From Gemmatimonadota bacterium (lineage in GTDB: Bacteria; Gemmatimonadota; Gemmatimonadetes; Longimicrobiales; Gaopeijiaceae): a stretch of DNA of 64,000 bases. The notes beneath the pieces were generated by a model. That model had not been told where the DNA came from. It saw nothing but the letters and a program-made list of their open reading frames with translations, and made no database searches. Shown in pieces: positions 1-7,870 of this stretch. Made by a program: the position numbers and the translations under genes. The stretch spans positions 1 through 64,000 of the forward strand of contig JAUIEJ010000005.1 in the NCBI GenBank assembly GCA_030428885.1. The letters run 5' to 3'. Each line of letters starts with the position of its first letter. Within the stretch, counting starts at the first letter, position 1.

Positions 1-243
1 GCGGTCGGTCCAGGGGACGTCCCGGAACCCGGTGCGCTGCCACTGGGTGGTCATGTCGAGGTGGACCCGCTCCACGGCCCGGAGGGCGTCCTCCCCACCC
101 ATGCGCTCCAGGGCCGTGGCCACCACGTCCCGGGCGTCCGGGGGTTGTCTCGCCTCGGGTGCCGCATCCAGCGTCAGGGCCGAGGCTGCCGCCGTGATCG
201 CTGCCAGGAGGAGTCCCATGCCCATCGTCGTCCGCATCCGCAT
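1..243 (-). CDS. N-terminal part of a secreted protein truncated by the window edge (possibly MBL-fold hydrolase family)
   Basis: Minus-strand reading from ATG at 243: MRMRTTMGMGLLLAAITAAASALTLDAAPEARQPPDARDVVATALERMGGEDALRAVERVHLDMTTQWQRTGFRDVPWTDR; signal peptide then ALERMGGEDAL-type N-terminus; open to position 1. Confidence 0.6.
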   Translation of the reverse strand, partial: MRMRTTMGMGLLLAAITAAASALTLDAAPEARQPPDARDVVATALERMGGEDALRAVERVHLDMTTQWQRTGFRDVPWTDR

Positions 244-366
244 CCGTCGCGCCCTCTCGTGGTTTCGTGGGGATTCGAACCCGAACGGTGAGGGCCGGGA
301 GGTCGCCCGGGTATCGTTCGAACGAACGAGGCACCCCGGGGGACTCCGGGTCGGAGGGGCGCGGTC

Positions 367-1734
367 GTGAGCGTGGCGGGGACCCTGCGGGAGGCGTTGG
401 CGGATCTCGTGCGAGGAGACCGGGCCGGGGCCTCGTCTCGCCTGGCGGGGATGAAGGCCGAGGGCCTCCTGGAGACCCTGGACGCCGTGGCCGCCGCCGG
501 ATCGGCGGTGCGGGAAGGGCGGGTGGACGACCTCGTGCGGGAGGCGCGGCGGGCGGCGGCCGTGGCCCCCCCGGACCCCGCCGAACTCCACGTCCACGTG
601 GGAAGCGTGCTCCAGGCCGCCTACCGATTCCGGGGCGACCCGGCCCTGAAGGGCGAGGCCCTCGCCGCCCTCGTCCGCGCCGCCGACCGGACCGAGGCGC
701 CCGACGCCGCGGTGCCGGCTCGAGCGCTCATGGCCACCGTCCACCTGCTGGCGGGAAGCCTGCACGCCTGTCTGGAGCTCTGCGAGGCCGCCCTCGACCT
801 CGCCGACGTCCGCCCCCCCGGGGCGCCCGCGGGCCCGGCGCTGGCCCACCAGTTCCGGGGGTACGTCTTTTTCGAGTGGAATCGCCTGGACGACGCACGG
901 GGGGCGCTGGACCGAGCCTGGGGGCTGGCCGCCGACGTGCCCGGGGTGGCCAGCGGGGTCGCCCGGGTGCAGGCCGGACTGGCGGCGGCCCGGGGCGACG
1001 CCCGGGAGGTGGACGTGTGGGTGGAGCGCCTGTCGGCCGTCATGGCCGGTCCCCGGACCCTCCGGAACCGGGAGTGGCTCGGCGCCGTGCGGGCCCGGAT
1101 CACCCTGGGGCCCGGAGACCTCCGACAGGTCGACGCCTGGCTCCGGGCCTTCGGATACGACGTCACCGCCCTGGCCGAGGCCGACGACCTCTGGGTGTCG
1201 AGCCGGCTCCACGAGCTGGAGGGGGCCCTGACTCTTCTCGAGGCCACGGGGCAGTGGGACGCCGTGGAGGTTCTGGGGGAGCGGGTCCAGGGGGCGGCGG
1301 CGGGGAGGCGGCGGTGGTTCGAGGCCCGGGCGGCGTCGGCCCGGGCCGTGGCCCGGGAGGGAGCCGGCCGACCCGGCGAGGCCGACGAGCTGTGGAGAGG
1401 CGCCCTGGAGGCGGGGCGGGAGGGGTCGCTCGTGCGAGCGTACCTCGAGGGGCACGCGCTGCGGCGGCCCGCCTTGCGCCGACTCGCCGAAGGGGGGGAC
1501 GCCGACGCGGTTCGGGTTCTGGCGGCCGCCGGCGCCGCCCTCGCTCCCCTCACGCCCCGCCAGCTCGATGTGCTCCGTCTCGTGGAGCGGGGCCTCTCGG
1601 ACAAGGCCGTGGCCCGATCCCTCGGGGTGTCGGTGAGCACGGTGAAGACCCACCTCCGGGGCGCTTTCGCCCGCATGGCCGTGGGATCCCGCACCGAGGC
1701 CGTGGCCCGGGCCCGGGATCAGGGGTGGATCTGA
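367..1734 (+). CDS. LuxR-family transcriptional regulator with TPR-like N-terminal region
   Basis: C-terminal LTPRQLDVLRLVERGLSDKAVARSLGVSVSTVKTHLRGAFARM HTH; Ala-rich helical repeats upstream. Confidence 0.85.
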   Translation: MSVAGTLREALADLVRGDRAGASSRLAGMKAEGLLETLDAVAAAGSAVREGRVDDLVREARRAAAVAPPDPAELHVHVGSVLQAAYRFRGDPALKGEALAALVRAADRTEAPDAAVPARALMATVHLLAGSLHACLELCEAALDLADVRPPGAPAGPALAHQFRGYVFFEWNRLDDARGALDRAWGLAADVPGVASGVARVQAGLAAARGDAREVDVWVERLSAVMAGPRTLRNREWLGAVRARITLGPGDLRQVDAWLRAFGYDVTALAEADDLWVSSRLHELEGALTLLEATGQWDAVEVLGERVQGAAAGRRRWFEARAASARAVAREGAGRPGEADELWRGALEAGREGSLVRAYLEGHALRRPALRRLAEGGDADAVRVLAAAGAALAPLTPRQLDVLRLVERGLSDKAVARSLGVSVSTVKTHLRGAFARMAVGSRTEAVARARDQGWI

Positions 1735-1857
1735 CTCGGCGGAGGGGGGACTCGGGCTCGATGTGTCCTCCACAGGGGACGAATCCGGAGGGGCGCGGCA
1801 GGGCGACGGATCCGCCGCGGAGTCCCATAAACCGTTGTAAAACATAGCTATCGCAGT

Positions 1858-1873
1858 TTGGCACGGCTCTTGT
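1858..1873 (+). promoter_or_regulatory. Candidate sigma54-type -24/-12 promoter element
   Basis: TTGGCACG-GCTC-TTGT, close to YTGGCACG-N4-TTGC (GG-N10-GT instead of GG-N10-GC), about 45 bp upstream of the following CDS. Confidence 0.4.
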
Positions 1874-1916
1874 TTCTCCGTCGGAGTACGACGGAAACTC
1901 CAACATGGAGGCGATT

Positions 1917-2771
1917 ATGTTGCGCAACAGTGTGCGACTCGCCATGGCGGGCGGTGTGATGGCTCTGACGCTGGTGGTTCCCACCGGTGCCGAGGCCCAG
2001 GGTACGGGTCGGGTGCGGGTGCAGGCGCCTCCGGTTCGGAGCAGCGGGAACGGGACCGCGGTGCGGCGGCCCACGGCGAAGGAGGTGCCCGTTCGGCCGG
2101 CGCCCCGGGGCGACGACCGGCGTGTGGACCGAGGGGTCCGCAACGATCGGGACGTCCGAGACGATCGCGACCGCCGCGATGACCGCGACGATCGATATGA
2201 TCGGGACGATCGATTCGACCGCGACGACCGCGAGTACCGGTACGATCGGGATGACCGGTACGATCGGGACCGTTGGGACGACCGGCGCTGGGATCGGAAC
2301 CGGGGCGACGTGGGGCGCTGGCAGGTGCGCTCCGACGCCGACCTCCGCCTCTTCGGGTTCCTGAACATCGACATCCGGTGGGACCGGAGAGACCGGGACG
2401 ACCGGGGCCGATGGCTGGAGCGGTACCGGCGCTACGACGGGTGGGGTGGCTTCGGCGCGCGCCTGGACGGGTGGTACGTCCCCCGGTGGGGAGCGGTGCG
2501 CTTCGAGCGCGATCCGCTGCGCTACGGCCCCCGTCCGCTGGACCACCGGGAACTGCGACGGATCCTCGGGGCCCGGACCTTCGGCCGGATCGTGCGCGAG
2601 ACGCCGGGAGGCGCCGCGCACCTGTGGGGTCGGGTTGAACGGTTCGGTCCCCGGGGACGGGCGCTCACCCTGGAGATCTGGTCCGGAGGGCGGTACGTGG
2701 CGGCCCTCACCGACTTCGATCGGGACGGTTGGGTGGACGACGTGATGCTGAACGGCCGATTCGTGCGGTGA
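1917..2771 (+). CDS. Secreted Asp/Arg-repeat protein of unknown function
   Basis: Signal peptide MLRNSVRLAMAGGVMALTLVVPTGAEAQ; DRDDRDRRDDRDDRYDRDDRFDRDDREYRYDRDDRYDRD region; GGAG 6 nt before ATG 1917 favours this start over ATG 1905. Confidence 0.75.
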   Translation: MLRNSVRLAMAGGVMALTLVVPTGAEAQGTGRVRVQAPPVRSSGNGTAVRRPTAKEVPVRPAPRGDDRRVDRGVRNDRDVRDDRDRRDDRDDRYDRDDRFDRDDREYRYDRDDRYDRDRWDDRRWDRNRGDVGRWQVRSDADLRLFGFLNIDIRWDRRDRDDRGRWLERYRRYDGWGGFGARLDGWYVPRWGAVRFERDPLRYGPRPLDHRELRRILGARTFGRIVRETPGGAAHLWGRVERFGPRGRALTLEIWSGGRYVAALTDFDRDGWVDDVMLNGRFVR

Positions 2772-2786
2772 CCGGAGCTGGGGAAG

Positions 2787-2820
2787 GGGGCCGCGGGCGC
2801 TCGAGGGCGTCCGCGGCCCC
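2787..2820. terminator. Bidirectional hairpin between convergent genes
   Basis: GGGGCCGCGGGCGC-tcgagg-GCGTCCGCGGCCCC, 14-bp stem with one G-T pair, in the 52-bp gap between convergent stops; no T tract. Confidence 0.6.
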
Positions 2821-2823
2821 TCG

Positions 2824-4131
2824 TCACGTCTGGACCTCGTCGAGCTCCCGGGCCACCACGGCGGCCACGGCGCACATGCCGGCGAAGACGGCCAGAACGG
2901 TGGCCGGCCCCGACCACTCGGCCAGCAATCCGAAGAGACCGCCCGTCACCAGCAGGACCCCGACGGCGCTGTTGGAGAGGGCCGTGAACGCGGCCCGGGT
3001 CTGGGCGTCGGCCATGTCCACCACGTGGGTGGAGCGGCCGAGGCGCACGCCCTGGTAGGCCACCATGAGAACGAACAGCAGTCCCGGGAGGACCGGCGGG
3101 AGCTGCAGGAGCTCGGGACGGGTCCAGGCAAGGCCGGCCATGGCCGCCAGCGGTGCGGTGGCCAGCATGGCCGCGCGGATCAGGACCCGTCGGCTGGACA
3201 CGTCGGCGAGCCGCCCCCACACGTAGGAACTGGTCACCGAGGCCGCCGACGAGGCCACCACGAAGGGGCCGAGCCTCCCGAACCCCCCACTCGCGCCGCG
3301 GCCGGAGAGGGCGACCACGAACGGCGGCGCCAGGGCCGTGGCCAGGAGGAGTCCACGGACGGCCACCAGCCTTCGGAGTTGGGGATGGGCTCGGAAGAGG
3401 GAGAGGTGGTGGCGCATGGTGTCGGCGAGGGAGCCGCCGGGGGCGTCGGCGTCGGCGACCTCCCGAAGCCCGGAGAAGACCACCGCCGCCACCGCCCACA
3501 GTCCCGCCGCCACCAGAAGGGCCACGGCCACCATGCCCGGCTCCAGGGGCACCACCCCGGCGCTCACCAACACCCCGAAGAGAAGGACGAAGGCCGCCGA
3601 TGCCGTGGCGGCGGCCCCCGAGGCGGTGCCCCGGGTCGTCTTCGAGACCGTCCGCCCCAGAACCACCTTGTAGCTCACCGACGCGACGCTCCGGGCCAGG
3701 GCGAAGGCGGTGAGAGAGCCCAGGATGGCCGCGCCCAGGGCCGGTCCCCGGAGCGTCGCGGCGGCTCCGGCCATGGCCAGGACGGCGACCCCCTGGGCCA
3801 GGGCGGCCCCGGCCCACGCCCACTTCCGACGTCGCAGCCGGGAGAGCCACCCCGCCACCACCAACTGGGGAAGGAGCGACCCGGCCTCCCGGATGGGGAC
3901 CAGGAAGCCGATCTGCCAGGCCGGCGCGCCCAGGGCCCCCAGCAGCCACGACAGCACGAGCTTGGGGTCGGCCAGCCCGTCGCCGGTCTTGGTGGCCGTG
4001 AGCGCAACGACGTGCCGGACGAAGTTGGTGGGCTGGGCGGCGCAGATCTCGTCGGGAATGTCGAGACAGTCCCGACGATCGGCCTCGGAGGTCAGGGCGT
4101 CGTAGGCGAGCCGGGCGGGGGAGCGAGCCAT
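2824..4131 (-). CDS. MFS transporter
   Basis: 12-TM-like hydrophobic pattern with long conserved-looking N-terminus (CLDIPDEICAAQPTNFVRHVVALTATKTGD). Confidence 0.8.
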   Translation of the reverse strand: MARSPARLAYDALTSEADRRDCLDIPDEICAAQPTNFVRHVVALTATKTGDGLADPKLVLSWLLGALGAPAWQIGFLVPIREAGSLLPQLVVAGWLSRLRRRKWAWAGAALAQGVAVLAMAGAAATLRGPALGAAILGSLTAFALARSVASVSYKVVLGRTVSKTTRGTASGAAATASAAFVLLFGVLVSAGVVPLEPGMVAVALLVAAGLWAVAAVVFSGLREVADADAPGGSLADTMRHHLSLFRAHPQLRRLVAVRGLLLATALAPPFVVALSGRGASGGFGRLGPFVVASSAASVTSSYVWGRLADVSSRRVLIRAAMLATAPLAAMAGLAWTRPELLQLPPVLPGLLFVLMVAYQGVRLGRSTHVVDMADAQTRAAFTALSNSAVGVLLVTGGLFGLLAEWSGPATVLAVFAGMCAVAAVVARELDEVQT

Positions 4132-4248
4132 GCCGTCGCTACACGGCGACGGGGGCGGTGTGCCCCGACGCCGTCGGGAACCGGCGGCCCGGATCGTGCG
4201 TTGACACCGGCGCAGACCCTACTCCCCACCCTCCCGCCCCGCTCAGAC

Positions 4249-5655
4249 ATGGCCATGGACAGCTTCGACGACCTCGTGATCGGAACCGGACAGGCGGGCA
4301 AACCGCTCGCCGGCGCCCTGGCCGACGCAGGGCGACGGGTGGCGGTGGTGGAAGCCCGGGCCCGGGTCGGCGGGACCTGCGTGCTCACGGGGTGCACCCC
4401 CACCAAGACCATGGTGGCCAGCGCCCGGGTCGCCCATCTGGCTCGCCGCGGGGCGGAGTACGGGGTGCGGACGGGGCCGGTGGCCGTGGATCTGGAGGTG
4501 GTCCGAGGGCGGAAGCGGGCGGTGGTGGACAGCTTCAGCTCCGGGAGCCGGTCCGGGCTGGAGCGGCACGACGGCCTGGAGTTGGTCTTCGGCCACGCCC
4601 GCTTCGTGGGGCCGCGGCGTGTGGAGGTGGCGCTGCGCGCCGGGGGGACCCGGACGCTGGAGGCCCGGCGGGTCTTCCTCAACACCGGCACCCGAACCCG
4701 GGTGCTGCCGCTGGACGGGTTGGCCGAGGTGGAGTGGCTGGACAACGAGTCCATCATGGAGCTGCCCCGGGTGCCCGACCATCTGGTGGTGCTGGGCGGG
4801 GGATTCATCGGCCTGGAGTTCGGTCAGATGTTCCGGCGGTTCGGGGCCCGGGTCACGGTGGTGGAGGCCGGCGGCGGTCTCGCCCCCCGGGAGGACGACG
4901 ACGTGGCGGAAGAACTCACCGAGCTGCTTCGCTACGACGGCCTCCGCATCCTCACCGGGCATCGGGCCACGGCGGTGGAGCGCACGGGCCAGGGGGTCCG
5001 CCTGACCGTGGAGGGGGGCGAGGGGCAGACGACGGTGGAGGGCAGCGACCTGCTCATGGCGGTGGGCCGGGTGCCCAACGCCGACGATCTGGGCCTGGAC
5101 GCCGCCGGCATCGAGCGGACCGAACGCGGGTTCGTACGGGTGAACGCCCGGCTCGAGACCACCGCCGTGGGGGTCTGGGCTCTGGGCGACGTCAACGGGG
5201 GTCCGCCCTTCACCCACGTGGCCTACGACGACTACCGCATCGTCCAGCGCAACCTGATCCGGGACGGTGCGCCGTTCGGCCAGGGCGAGTCCACCCGGGA
5301 GGGGCGCCCCGTCCCGTACACCCTCTTCACCGACCCCCAACTGGGCCGTATCGGTCTCACGGAACGCGAGGCGCGGGAGCGGGGCCACACCGTGCGGGTG
5401 GCCCGTCTGGACATGAGCCGTGTGGCCCGGGCCGTGGAAACCGACGAGACCCGGGGCTTCATGAAGGCGGTGGTGGACGCCCACACCCACCGGATCCTGG
5501 GAGCGGCGATCCTGGGTGTGGAGGGCGGCGAGGTGGCCACCATGATCCAGACGGCCATGATGGGCGACCTGCCGTGGCAGACCCTGAGAGACGCCGTCTT
5601 CTCCCACCCCACCTGGGGCGAGTCCCTCAACAACCTCTTCGCCACCCTGGACTAG
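4249..5655 (+). CDS. FAD-dependent pyridine nucleotide-disulfide oxidoreductase (mercuric reductase-like)
   Basis: GTGQAGKPLAGALADAG FAD motif; redox motif GGTCVLTGCTPTK; NAD motif VVLGGGFIGLEFGQMFRRFGA; C-terminal dimerisation domain. Confidence 0.88.
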   Translation: MAMDSFDDLVIGTGQAGKPLAGALADAGRRVAVVEARARVGGTCVLTGCTPTKTMVASARVAHLARRGAEYGVRTGPVAVDLEVVRGRKRAVVDSFSSGSRSGLERHDGLELVFGHARFVGPRRVEVALRAGGTRTLEARRVFLNTGTRTRVLPLDGLAEVEWLDNESIMELPRVPDHLVVLGGGFIGLEFGQMFRRFGARVTVVEAGGGLAPREDDDVAEELTELLRYDGLRILTGHRATAVERTGQGVRLTVEGGEGQTTVEGSDLLMAVGRVPNADDLGLDAAGIERTERGFVRVNARLETTAVGVWALGDVNGGPPFTHVAYDDYRIVQRNLIRDGAPFGQGESTREGRPVPYTLFTDPQLGRIGLTEREARERGHTVRVARLDMSRVARAVETDETRGFMKAVVDAHTHRILGAAILGVEGGEVATMIQTAMMGDLPWQTLRDAVFSHPTWGESLNNLFATLD

Positions 5656-5682
5656 AAGGGGTCGGGAGGGCGTCGGCCCGGT

Positions 5683-6843
5683 TCAGTTCCCCGCCGGCTC
5701 CAGGCGCACGATGGAGGTGGGGCGCCCGCCCCGGTCTTCCAGGGCCACGTAGATGTACCCGTCGGGACCCTGCCGGACATCCCGCACCCGGCCCATCCCC
5801 TCCAGGATCGTCTCCTCGGCCCGCACCTCGGTGCCGTCGAGGGTGAGGCGGGCGATCTGCTGGCCGGCCAGGCCTCCGGCGAAGGCATCGCCCCGCCACT
5901 GGGGGAACCGATCCCCGGTGTAGAACATGAGGCCCGACGTGGCGATGGAGGGCACCCAGTAGTGAGGCGGCGTCACCATGCCTTCCCGCTGCGACGCCTC
6001 GTGGATCGGGTCGCCGCTGCCGTAGTTGACCCCGAAGCCGATGACGGGCCAGCCGTAGTTGAGTCCGGGCCGGATCCAGTTGAACTCGTCGCCCCCCTGG
6101 GGGCCGTGCTCGGTGGCCCACAGGCGTCCGGCGGGATCGAAGGCGAGCCCCTGGGGATTGCGATGCCCGTAGCTCCAGATCTCGGGGAGGGCGCCGGCCC
6201 GGTCCACGAACGGGTTGTCGTCGGGTACGCGCCCGTCGTCGTGGAGGCGGACGACGACGCCGTGGTGGTTGGAGAGATCCTGCGCCGGATGGGACTCCAG
6301 GTCGCCCCGGGCCGGAGCCTGCCGCTCGCCCACCGTGGCGAAGAGGTAGCCCTCGGCGTCGAAGGCGATGCGAGAGCCGTAGTGGCCGTTCCCCCGGGAC
6401 TGGGCCTCGAAGATCTCCTCCACCCCCTCCAGTCGATCGTTCTCGAACCGGCCCCGGACGATGGCCGTCGTGGCCGACGACCCGTCGCCGATGGGCTTGG
6501 AGAAGCTGAGATACACCCAGCGGTTCGAGGCAAAATCGGGGTGGAGCACCACGTCGAGGAGCCCGCCCTGGCCCCGGGCGAAGACCTGGGGCACCCCCGG
6601 CACGGGGTCGGGAAGAAGGCGACCGTCGCGGACGATGCGCAGTCGGCCGGGGCGCTCGGTCACCAGCATGTCGCCGCCGGGAAGGAAGGCCATGCCCCAG
6701 GGATTCTCCAGCCCCTCGGCCACGGTGACCACGCGGTAGTCGTGGACGTCGGAGCGCATCACCGACCCGTCCTGGGCGGCGAGGGGCGCGCCGGCCACTC
6801 CGAGAGTGGCGGCGAGAACCGAGGCGACGCTGATGCGACCCAT
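5683..6843 (-). CDS. PQQ-dependent sugar (aldose) dehydrogenase family protein, secreted
   Basis: LENPWGMAFLPGGDMLVTERPGRLRIV, YSYGHRNPQGLAFDP-like, LWATEHGPQGGDEFNWIRPGLNYGWP motifs of the GSDH family; signal peptide. Confidence 0.9.
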   Translation of the reverse strand: MGRISVASVLAATLGVAGAPLAAQDGSVMRSDVHDYRVVTVAEGLENPWGMAFLPGGDMLVTERPGRLRIVRDGRLLPDPVPGVPQVFARGQGGLLDVVLHPDFASNRWVYLSFSKPIGDGSSATTAIVRGRFENDRLEGVEEIFEAQSRGNGHYGSRIAFDAEGYLFATVGERQAPARGDLESHPAQDLSNHHGVVVRLHDDGRVPDDNPFVDRAGALPEIWSYGHRNPQGLAFDPAGRLWATEHGPQGGDEFNWIRPGLNYGWPVIGFGVNYGSGDPIHEASQREGMVTPPHYWVPSIATSGLMFYTGDRFPQWRGDAFAGGLAGQQIARLTLDGTEVRAEETILEGMGRVRDVRQGPDGYIYVALEDRGGRPTSIVRLEPAGN

Positions 6844-6934
6844 CCGAGACCTCCATGCGGAATACGTTCGACGGCGACAGATTCACCCCGGACCGTGTCG
6901 CCGGGTTCCCCCTCCTCCCGCCCCGCCCCTCGCC

Positions 6935-7870
6935 GTGAATCGACCCTGGATCGCCGAACACCCCGTGGACGCGGAGGTGGCCCGGGCCCGGATACGCGCA
7001 CACGTGCCGGGCGTGCCGGCCCGGGTCGTGGAGCCTCTGGGCGCCGGATGGGACAACTCGGCGTTCCTCGTGGACGGGCGGTGGGTGGTGCGGTTCCCCC
7101 GGCGCGCCTCGGCGGTGGCCCTTCTGGAGACCGAGTCCCGGGTGCTCCCCCACCTGGCGGCCCGTCTCCCCCTGGCGGTGCCCGAACCGGCCTTCGTGGT
7201 GCCCGCCGCCGGGGCCGAGGGCCCCTTCGCCGGCTACCCCCTCATCGCCGGCCGCACCGCCTGCGTCGCCGCCCTCTCGGAGGAGCAGCGCCGGGCGGCG
7301 GCGCCGACCCTCGGCCGGTTCCTCCGGGTTCTCCACGATTCCGCCGTGGACGACCTCGACCTTCCGGGAGACACCCTGGGCCGGCTTCGGCTCGACGGCC
7401 GCCGCCACGAGTTGGAGGAGCGGCTGGCGGTGTTGGTGGGCCGGGGCGTCCTGGAGTCCCCGGCTCCCTGGATCGAGGCCTTCGACGCCCTGGGACCCGA
7501 CGGCGCCGGACCGGGACCCGAGACGGTGGTCCACGGCGACCTCTACGCCCGTCACCTGGTGGTGGACGACCGGGGGAGGATCCGGGGTGTCATCGACTGG
7601 GGCGACGTCCACCGGGGCGATCCCGCCGTGGACCTCATGGTGGCGTTCGGGTTCCTCCCCGCCGCCGCCCGCGACGGGTTCTTCGAAGCGTACGGCCCGG
7701 TGGACCCCGCGACCCGACGAGCCGCGCGTCGGCGGGCCCTCTTCCACGCCGTGGCCGTGGCGTGGTATGCGGCGGAAAACGACGACCCGGCCCTGGCCGC
7801 CGAAGGTCGCCGGTCGTTGGATCACGTCCTGGAGCGGGGTCCTGTTCCCGACGACCCCGGCACCGCATGA
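6935..7870 (+). CDS. Aminoglycoside phosphotransferase (APH)-family kinase
   Basis: VVHGDLYARHLVVDD and GVIDWGDVHRGDPAVDLMVAF kinase motifs; probable GTG start at 6935. Confidence 0.85.
   Translation: MNRPWIAEHPVDAEVARARIRAHVPGVPARVVEPLGAGWDNSAFLVDGRWVVRFPRRASAVALLETESRVLPHLAARLPLAVPEPAFVVPAAGAEGPFAGYPLIAGRTACVAALSEEQRRAAAPTLGRFLRVLHDSAVDDLDLPGDTLGRLRLDGRRHELEERLAVLVGRGVLESPAPWIEAFDALGPDGAGPGPETVVHGDLYARHLVVDDRGRIRGVIDWGDVHRGDPAVDLMVAFGFLPAAARDGFFEAYGPVDPATRRAARRRALFHAVAVAWYAAENDDPALAAEGRRSLDHVLERGPVPDDPGTA

Noticed and set aside
267-1847. 526-aa ORF overlapping the LuxR gene, Gly/Arg/Pro-rich
   Set aside because: Out-of-frame shadow of a high-GC gene; low-complexity GRG/RRP composition and no domain signal
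2121-2290. Possible CRISPR or structured repeat array
   Set aside because: Units are short, in frame, without unique spacers, and lie inside a coding sequence
1848-2621. Antisense ORF with VPIVPVIPIVPVLAVV repeats
   Set aside because: Mirror translation of the Asp/Arg repeat DNA; overlaps the whole sense gene and its promoter
4249-5655. Mercury-resistance (mer) operon
   Set aside because: Only a reductase-like disulfide oxidoreductase; no merR, merT, merP, and no C-terminal Cys pair; neighbours unrelated
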